Shown here: piece after piece, positions 56,677-64,000 of the stretch
How the letters are laid out: each line of letters starts with the position of its first letter
Position numbering within the stretch: position 1 is the first letter of the stretch
Origin: Letharia columbiana
Lineage: Eukaryota > Ascomycota > Lecanoromycetes > Lecanorales > Parmeliaceae
DNA length: 64,000 bases
Assembly (NCBI RefSeq): GCF_014066305.1
Contig: NW_023501062.1
Coordinates: forward strand, 424,501 to 488,500
Direction: 5' to 3'
The notes under the pieces: generated by a model
What the model was told of the DNA's origin: nothing
Seen by the model: the letters and a program-made list of their open reading frames with translations, nothing else
The model's database searches: none
Made by a program: the position numbers and the translations under genes

Positions 56677-59058
56677 GATTGAAGTGAAGTAGTCTTGGGT
56701 GCAGGTGTTAAAGGGCCTTGTGAACCGAGTATAATGATGAGGGACGATGTGGAAGCTGAACGTAACGTCAGCATTCCATGGATGTATAGGATGCCCATGT
56801 CAAGAACTCACCCGGCGCCGGACTTGTGGAGTGAGTGGGAGGATTGTAGATGTTCGAGCGAGGATGTCGAGACCGGGGCTCTCAGGCAATATATAGACTC
56901 GAGGAGCGTGGCGATAGTGGAGATAACGACGAGGCGAACGAGCTTCTGCGGAGCTATGAGGCGACGGCGGATAGCTCAAGGATGCAGCTGGCCGAAATAT
57001 ACTGGAAGCATGGAAAGTAGTGTACATGCGGTAGACGACAGAGAAGATGGAAGGAGCAATTGCCAGAAGGGTATATAGTAGGACGCTATATTTTGGAGAA
57101 GGTGGAGGAGGAGATGGTGGATAGTCAGAGGAGCGGTTATGGCATGTGGAGTCTTTCCTCGATTTATATCTGAGCGGACTCATGATGGAGAGGGCGAGCC
57201 AAGGCAAACAGAGGAAGAATGCGTATGAGCATTAGAAAATGACATGTTTGAGAAGATTGGTTGCAGGGAAGAGCTTGCCAACTCCCGTAAGGGTCCCTGC
57301 GTTGTCCCCGTCTCCCGCATCGATATCAAAGCTGTGAGTAGCTGTGAATCTGCGAGTGCTCGTATCATGAATGGAAGGTTGCTCTAGTTCATGTTCTAGT
57401 GTTCTAGCTGCCGGAAGTAGCTGATTGGAGGTGCATGTATCCAATGATTCCCATCTGATCATCTGATGCTGTCGGCCTCACTCGGTTCCTTATGGATGTC
57501 CGGCATCAGTCGTTGCCGCCGTTTCCTGTCTCAGATCAGGTCCAGCGTAGTCGATAAGGTTGTGTAGGGCATAGCTACATAGACCTCAGGAGCGAAAGAC
57601 GTATCAAGAGCTCAACCATTGTTCGTCGGTGATGGCCTGATGGTGCGAATGCTCTGAGAGTCATGTCATATCGTGTCATAGCGTTTTTTTTTTCCTTTCC
57701 CGCAGACTCCGCTATCGTGTCGTAGGGCGACTGGAACCTTGTTCGAATGTACGTAGTAAGTAGCAAGTAACATGGGCAAATCAAATTGGGCAGATTGAAC
57801 CTTGTGCCTTTGTACCTTGTACCTGATGGTGAATGTCAACGGGCACTTGTTTGAATGATCATAATGTGTGGTCTTTTTGGCTGGTTTTCGGTTTTCGGAT
57901 TCGCGGGTTCTTGCATAAGCTGCTAGAGAAAGTGAGATGCAATCATGCAGGCTGGTGCAGGGTAAGTTATTTAAAAAATAAAATCCAAATGTGATGTCCG
58001 TCATGGCGCATATGTCGCATAAGGGCTGGGGAAGAGAGTTGGATGAGAGTGAGAAGAGTGAGATGAGTGAGATGAGTGAGAAGACTTAGGTTGCTTGCTA
58101 GATGTTAGGTACCGTACTATACCGGTATCATACTAAAGTACTAGTACCTTACTGCCCCTTACGTAGTCCCTTAGTTTGCTCTTAGCTCGGAAACGTGCGG
58201 AGGTATCAGCGGAGCAGCAGAGCCTCCTTAGGTAGTCCTAGCCAATTGCATATGCAGGAGTCAGGACCAAACTTCAACACCGTCAGTTCGCAGTTCACTA
58301 CTGTAGTGCTTTGAACTCTCCTCCCTTTCCCTCCATGTCTTTTTCTTTCGACTCTGCGACAACGAGCTTGCGACAGCCGATTCACTAAAGCTGCGCAATC
58401 CTTTGCTCTGCTCCCTTCTACCTAGCACCTGCCGATCGTTGACCTCCTGCGACCTCCTGCGTTCTGAGGTGCAGTCGGGGCTGACCAAGTGCGGCTAGCA
58501 TCAAGGTCTGAAGGCGTCTGACATCTGATTGGTGATGCTCGAGGCAAAAGGAGAAATGTGGAGAGTCAGAACAGGATAGAATCGGCGTGCTAATGTGTTG
58601 AAGGTCAAGCTCAAGCTCAAGGTCAAGCTCAATTGTAGACGAGCATCGAAGGATACGACGACCATCGTCGTTGCTTTTCACAGATCATGTTTTCTTGACA
58701 AAATGTGTCATTTTAGATAGAGCGAGTACGGAGTTAGAGTAAAGTAATGCATATTCTAGTACCTTAGCCGATGGCGAGCCTAGCCGAAACTTATCACACT
58801 ATGTAAGTAAGTATTGATGAAACAGAAGGAGCGGAGCGAATCCTGCCGCACAAACAGTCGTGCTTATGCCCGAAACACCCACAGCCACAATCAGTCCCAA
58901 CAGTACATCCTTTAATCTCAATCCAGCACAGGTCAAAAGGACATCGAAGCCAGTATGGACGGGCCATATGTTGACCAACGCACATATCCTCTACTACGGC
59001 CGAAACGCAACTTCAATCGCCAGCTAGAAACATATACCTATTGCAGACTGCGTTAGCC
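56677..59058. other. Gene-poor region
   Basis: Apart from the doubtful ORF at 56800-57207, nothing supported in about 2.4 kb. GAGTGA-type short repeats occur near 58045-58085, and a ten-T run at about 57686. Confidence 0.45.
56800..57207 (-). CDS. Hypothetical single-TM protein (doubtful)
   Basis: An open frame of 135 residues with one good hydrophobic segment (YSVLLYTLLAIAPSIFSVVY, about residues 40-59). It is preceded by a Pro/Ser-rich stretch and followed by an Arg/Tyr-rich tail. An inner Met (SPLRYKSRKDS) would start at 57183. The frame is neither interrupted nor obviously an antisense shadow. I recognise no family. Confidence 0.3.
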   Translation of the reverse strand: MPWLALSIMSPLRYKSRKDSTCHNRSSDYPPSPPPPSPKYSVLLYTLLAIAPSIFSVVYRMYTTFHASSIFRPAASLSYPPSPHSSAEARSPRRYLHYRHAPRVYILPESPGLDILARTSTILPLTPQVRRRVSS

Positions 59059-59346
59059 ATGTCACTCCCCTCCAGACACCTCCCCGAGAGGAGCAGCTCC
59101 TCGCAATCGATCCCGCTTCTGCCTGCTAAGGCCTACATCCCACCATCCTCCGCACGAGCCACCACTGAGTCAAGTAACCCTCTTATCCATGCCCACGTTG
59201 GAGATGAAGCAATGCCAACCGAAGATGAGATCAAAGACGCCACCACGAAACGCAGATCTTCTAGCACGACCACGGCCTCGAGCTATGCCTCCAGCAATGA
59301 TGACGAGAAGAAGGGCGTCCTTCCGCGGGCCGACGTGAAAGTGTAG
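59041..59346 (+). CDS. Hypothetical small Ser-rich protein (doubtful)
   Basis: An open frame of 101 residues, or 95 from the Met at 59059 (MSLPSRHLPERSSSSQSIP). It is Ser/Thr/Ala-rich with an acidic patch (GDEAMPTEDEIKDATTKRR). An acceptor-like CTATTGCAG immediately precedes it (ends 59046), so it may be the last exon of a small gene. No family recognised. Confidence 0.3.
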   Translation: MQTALAMSLPSRHLPERSSSSQSIPLLPAKAYIPPSSARATTESSNPLIHAHVGDEAMPTEDEIKDATTKRRSSSTTTASSYASSNDDEKKGVLPRADVKV

Positions 59347-59509
59347 GAACGAGACGCGAATAAGGATGAGAGTAAGGGGAGAGGGTCTTGGCAAAGCATC
59401 GGGATTAGTGAGCATCACGGTTAGAATGTCGTTCTTGGGTTTAGTCGATGATTGCTGCCGTTTCGTATTCGGAGTATACATCCGATCATTTGGCTGCTTC
59501 CGCTTTACT

Positions 59510-60651
59510 TTCCAGGCGTACATGCATATAGTCTCCACGACTTTTCCGATGAAATTGTTGGGCAGCGCCCGGTATCCCTGATCGGCGCCAATGATGCTTC
59601 CACTAGTCTCCAAGTACCTTCTTGCAAACATTTTCCGAAACCCCTTATCGGTACTCCCCGTGGCAGCAAACGGGCGTGGGGAATGTGGATCGTTGTCGAC
59701 GAATCGCTTGACGGCTTGATCGACCCCCTGCTGATCCATAGAAATTAGCTTGCATTGGTTGGAGTCGAGCAGCCACACATGAGTAGTAGTGGCCTGGCAC
59801 TGTACCGCATCCACATCCGTAGAGGAGTTCTCTTTCAACTTTTTTGATCCTGCGACGGCAGGGAGCGGCTCCTGCGCAAGACAAGGGGCTCCACCAAGAA
59901 CAAAATCGATATCTGCTGAGTCGACTCGTGCCTACCAGTAATTGATGGCCAGAGCATCCGCCATCTGAAGGGCATAGATTGGAGTATCGAGTTCCAAGTC
60001 CTCCAATGGATCCAGGCACAGCTTAAAGTTCCGTAGACGAAAATAGTCCACCTTTTCCTTGATATGGATGATAGTGCCGCCGTCTACCCATGTACAGCCT
60101 TATAAGACGGTCCTTGTTGCTATCCTGAAATATTACGTCTACTCCCAATCTCTCTGGGGAGTACTGATTGATGAGTGCATGCCTCGCAGTCAGGTGAACA
60201 GGAGGAATGCGCTCCGAGCGCAGCAAGTTCTCTGGATAACCATATTCCCTCGGGGACAGGCGCTCATTGACCGCCCACCACCTCTAGTCTTCCTTACTAA
60301 TGTAGCCAGGACAACGCAGCACATGTACAAGCAACGGTCGCCCGACCCGCTTAACATAGCGCGCAAAAGCTTCTTCGACCGTCCTATGCATGATTGAATC
60401 ATTCCACATCCGACAATCGTCCGCAAGAGCTCCATTGTTGATCGCTTTTTCAATACATAACTGGTTTCATGCTGTTCATAGACAATGCCACAGGATCCCC
60501 ATCCGATCGCACGGAGTCCTAGCTGGGAATGACGTTCTGTGGCAGTCGTCGACCATGGGGATTTCTCCGCTGCCCGCTCACGCCAGGCAACTGACCGCAA
60601 TCTTTCATTGTGATGCACCAGCGAGAGAGAGAGATGCCTGATGCGGTGCAC
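59510..60651 (-). pseudogene. DUF3669-type gene relic (fungal kinase-like family)
   Basis: Reading the minus strand from 60651 gives the family order. First LGLRAIGWGSCGIVYEQHETSYVLKK, then, one base out of frame (A-run near 60446), INNGALADDCRMWNDSIMHRT and VGRPLLVHVLRCPGYISKED. A stop TAG (60284-60286) sits where Trp is expected before RWW. After it come ERIPPVHLTARHALINQYSP and RLIRLYMGRRRHYHPYQGK. A second frame change (extra base in the A-run near 60055) leads to YFRLRNFKLCLDPLEDLEL and ALQMADALAINYW. Another TAG (59932-59934) precedes ARVDSADIDFVLGGAP. The C-terminal HVWLLDSNQCK and RFVDNDPHSPRP then follow in frame. Two nonsense codons and two frameshifts make it non-functional. The family name is from memory. 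Confidence 0.75.
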
Positions 60652-61090
60652 TTAAGAGAAGAATCTTGCGGAGCATTTCCTTGGGCGTATCGAAAATGTA
60701 AATTACTTCTGAGCGGAGTGCTTCCTCTAGGCTTTACGGGTGTAGCCTCGACTTGCGGGGGAAAGTCCATGTTTGCTTCCGATTGCGAACCTTATTGTAT
60801 GCTTGCCTTGAAGTTAAACCGAATCGCTGTTGGATTGGTGGTCCTGGAATCGGCGAACCCAATGAGGTGAATGCGTTGTTGTCACTTTAGAGTACAGGAT
60901 AACAGCTTGAGAAGATCATATGGTGGGGACTCTTTCCCCATATAACGCTCACGACTCATGCTGAAGTATTTTGCATTTGCGCATTTAAATGGAAAAGACT
61001 CATTGACTTGTGGTGCGCTTGAGCGATCTATCCCAGGAACGAAGGTTTCTTGAAGAAGCAACCGCACTCTAAAGTGATGAACAGCATCGT
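60652..61090. other. Spacer, no gene seen
   Basis: Between the DUF3669-type relic and GWT1. Only chance frames. Confidence 0.5.
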
Positions 61091-62633
61091 TCACAGCTTG
61101 ATCGACAGGTTCCAAGCATCGAGCCCTACAGCAACAGCCGTGAGCAGAGCTGCGTACCCTACGAGCACAACCATAGCTCCTATTCTGCTCATGCTTAGGG
61201 TATCAAGTGTCAGATTGACCAGCCCCGTCAGAAGATTTGCTAACAGGAATATAGCGAGTCCATTCCGGTTGAAAGCTCTCAGTACTCGGCTAGTGGCTTT
61301 CTCACATTCCCTTCGTTCCAATGTTCGATTCGCTGCCTTGTAGACACCAGGAAAGAACGCCGTCTCAACGAGGCAAAAGACCGTGATTTGGGCGCAATTG
61401 AAGGCTGACACCCAGAAGACATACGGTTGGTTAGCAAGACGGCGTGAAACCTGGAAAGCAAAGCCTATGTTGTAAGAAGTCACTGAATAGAATAAAGAGA
61501 CCCATACAGCTGACCACACCGCCAGACGTTTGAGCAGTCGCTTTCTCTGCTGCCAGTCCGAGTCTGTGGCTGAAGTCTGACTCGGATTGCGCGGCAGTAC
61601 ATCAAAGCCGAGTGCTTGACCTGCCAAGAAGATGGCTACGCAGCCCCAGAAAGAGAACACTCCCTCTCGGTTCTGACTCATAAAGTCCGTCCTGGGAGCT
61701 GTGAGGATGAAAGCTTTGAGCCGGGTGCACTCAAGGAGTGTTTGATAAAGGCCGCTTATAAGGATTGACACCAATCCCGTGTAAGGTACCAATGCAGACA
61801 CAGATTGTAGGATAGCTACGAATGGTGGCAGGAAGGCCAGAGTGAAGAAGAAGTTCCAATGTACACCGTACTCTGTGACATGCTCGGCATAATCCAGACC
61901 TTTGACGCTGTACAGTCGAATGAATCCCAAGACGAGCAGAGGTAGCGATGCCCGGAAAGCAGATTGGAGCTGCGAGCGGAAAGAAGATTTCATGCCTGCA
62001 AAACGAGCTTGTAGAACCGGTCTAGCAGAAACCAATCCAGCAGAAAACACGAAGGAACCTACGCCAACATCCATCAGAGATGTTCCCCAAGTCTCGACTT
62101 TCGCAAATCGTCTGGGGAAGATTCTAAAATCCACCGCAAGTATTGCTAAACATGTAACCACTATCATGCCTCCTCTATAGATCGTGATAAACGGTCGTAT
62201 GGGCAGCGGATCAAGCTCCTCCTTCGCGCCTGTAGACTCCGCTGGCTTGTTCGCAAGAGGCTTCGAGGCTCTCTTGCGGTAGTTGGTTGTAGAGGGTAGG
62301 ACGCAGAGAAGGACGGCGGGAGACACCAGGAGCGTATTGAGTAGAATAGCATTCGAGGAGTACATTGTCAGGGCGAGCAGTATACCTCCAACATTGAGCA
62401 GCAAATCTGTGAGGAAAGCTGGCGGACCGTACTCCAAGAAGTAGCCTTGACGCGACTGGAGGGCTGCCCATAGTAGATATGCGGCCTAAAGCTTTATGTT
62501 AGCTGTAGAAATCAGTGTGACATCGTGTGAGACTCACTGGAGCGACAGCTGTCACCCAATTGATCTCGGAGACGGTTCCCCCAGACAGGTTGGAGACGAA
62601 GTTCTCCTTCAGCGTTTTGTAGCTCTGCGCCAT
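61091..62633 (-). CDS. GWT1: GPI-anchored wall transfer protein Gwt1 (GPI inositol acyltransferase)
   Basis: ER multi-pass enzyme that acylates the inositol of GlcN-PI in GPI-anchor synthesis. Exons 62538-62633 and 61091-62485 total 1491 nt, giving 496 residues. Starts [19 protein letters not shown], matching the conserved KxxKExFVSxxxG motif. Exon 2 continues [62 protein letters not shown] and [16 protein letters not shown], all hallmark Gwt1/PIG-W blocks. About 13 hydrophobic segments can be counted. The C-terminus [14 protein letters not shown] is also conserved. The first intron (52 nt, GTGAGT to TTTAG) restores the N-terminus; an internal Met at 62437 would lose it. Confidence 0.96.
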
Positions 62634-62898
62634 AGTGGCTTACTTCTTCCCACCACAAAGGTAAGGACTGTGTACGCCGATTCAAACCATGAATCTTGCA
62701 AGCTCGTGGGAGGCCTCGATGGTTAAGTTGAAAGTCAGACTACAGGAAACATGAAGCTATTCGCAAGAAAGCCATAAGACGCGGAACGATTCCGCGGGTT
62801 GAAACGTCACTTTGACCAACACCTTTTCCCCCTCGAAGTCATCTCATCTACAACCGCATTGATGCTCCGCTCAATACCATCATTGATTACTCTGGTCT

Positions 62899-63641
62899 AT
62901 GACAGTCATGGATGAAAGAACGCCTCTCAGTGGGGCTTGCTCCTGTGGCCGAAATCACTACTTCATCCAAGTCCCATCGAATTCGCTCGAAAATCTACAA
63001 GTGCTCTATGATGATAGAGCAGAGCATAGTATGTTATCATTGATAGGCTACGGTCATTGTACTTACGGTGTAAAGCTCTTTCCCTTCGCGTTCCGTTAGC
63101 TCAAATCCACAGTACCACCTACGCCTTCTTCCCAGATGAAGCTCCCAGCACCATTAGACGTGTGTTCACTCCACATCATGCCCCACGTAGTAAGCGGCAT
63201 TTCTGTGGGCTTTGCGGTACTTCTATCAGCCATTGGAGTGAAGAGACTCCGGAGGAAGCAGAGTGGATCTACATGAACATTGGAAGTCTTAGGCGAGACA
63301 GCATGGAGCGTTTGGAGGATGCAGGACTTCTGCGGGGTCTAGGAAGCGAGGATAACGAGATGGCACAGATGGCTGCTGGTGGATCAAGACAGGTGGCCAA
63401 CCTAGGTCAAGGTCGTGAAGTACGGGGCACTCCTTGGTTCGAGGAGATGATCCAGGGAAGCGAGCTGGGGAGGATCAAAAGGAGAAGAGGGCGGGAAACT
63501 AGTTCAGATGGCCGCACAAAAGTGGAATGGGAGATCAGCGAGTTTGGAAGTGGTGACGGGGATGTTCCTGTTGCAAGTACAAGCAAAAGGAAGCTTGGTT
63601 CTGTGGATCATAGGGACGACGTGGAGATGAGGAGCGGATAA
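62899..63641 (+). CDS. GFA / CENP-V domain protein (glutathione-dependent formaldehyde-activating fold)
   Basis: Exons 62899-63028 and 63100-63641 total 672 nt, giving 223 residues. Zinc-binding pattern of the GFA fold: CSCGRNHYFIQV near the N-terminus (Cys14, Cys16) and RHFCGLCGTSISHW in the middle (CxxC). YAFFPDEAPSTIRRVFTPHH precedes the second site. Members range from formaldehyde-glutathione enzymes to proteins of unknown role, so the reaction here is open. The C-terminal 90 residues are charged and disordered (RIKRRRGRETSS). A second Met four codons in (62908) is an equally good start. The intron has GTATGT and TTAG ends. Confidence 0.85.
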
Positions 63642-64000
63642 AGATTTATGATATATACGGTAGGCATTCACAGGGTTGCTTATACGGAGAGAGAGGCCAA
63701 TATCCATCACCTGGAGCACTCGGGTCAATATGGCAGGCATATCATTGCTAGCAATTTAGCCGTGCAACCTCAAAGAAAGCGGCAGTCTGAGTCGCCAAAC
63801 CCCCTCGTTCTCACGTCGACTTTGAGCATCGAACTGGCTATGATTGAAGTTCCCCAGAAAGAGCTCTAGACAGCTCAGAAACTTCCTCGCTGATGCTGTC
63901 TTGACCGAAGTTTAGAAGATTTCTACCCATTCCGACTGCTACCCATGCTGACACCTTGCCACTCGCATGTCATTAAGAAAGAATGTACGTGTATCTGGTA
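63642..64000. other. Downstream region to window end, no gene seen
   Basis: A 73-codon plus-strand frame (63648-63869) has no recognisable features. No supported gene before the window ends. Confidence 0.45.

Overview
The window is nuclear DNA of a filamentous ascomycete. Genes are intron-bearing, with mostly 47-75 nt GT-AG introns and some longer ones. There are no operons, and nearly every confident product has its closest relatives in Pezizomycotina (L-arabinitol dehydrogenase, STB6-like protein, SFP1, fungal-type SRA protein). Four unusually long, mutually similar introns look like introner-like elements, which have been reported from Dothideomycetes. I therefore lean to a Mycosphaerellales-like dothideomycete; that placement is inference.

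Layout. 0-10.3 kb: xylose reductase, the PP1 regulator SDS22, the Sec61 beta subunit and ribosomal protein eL20 on the minus strand, a CSN12/PCI protein on plus, and a BTB/POZ protein on minus. 10.3-15.7 kb is repeat-influenced. It holds a cluster of short GGGGAACATCCCC-like motifs, an SRA-YDG (modified-cytosine reader) gene, hairpins, a 64-bp minisatellite and a decayed alpha/beta hydrolase. 15.7-26.7 kb: mitochondrial lysyl-tRNA synthetase, TIM10, an STB6-like protein, RMD5/GID2 and L-arabinitol 4-dehydrogenase. 26.7-36.7 kb: a doubtful hypothetical gene, a large conserved ascomycete protein, a BAP31/Yet3-type ER protein with a GC-AG intron, and DUS3 with three introner-like introns. 37.5-42.8 kb: SFP1 and NOC2, convergent. 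44-54.8 kb: a GT34 glycosyltransferase, MCR1 (preceded by a 39-bp-arm inverted repeat), an MFS transporter, a conserved membrane-anchored protein, the EFM2-type methyltransferase and MDM12. 54.8-64 kb is sparser: microsatellites, a small Cys-rich protein, a DUF3669-type pseudogene, GWT1 and a GFA/CENP-V protein.

Most genes are housekeeping and work in separate processes. The loose themes are pentose catabolism (xylose reductase and L-arabinitol dehydrogenase, 25 kb apart), ribosome production (eL20, SFP1, NOC2, EFM2), the ER/secretory system (Sec61 beta, Yet3-like, GWT1, GT34) and mitochondria (MSK1, TIM10, MCR1, MDM12). I see no secondary-metabolite or other functional cluster. Exon boundaries were worked out by eye from splice consensus plus reading-frame continuity. 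For almost every spliced gene the summed exons are an exact multiple of three.
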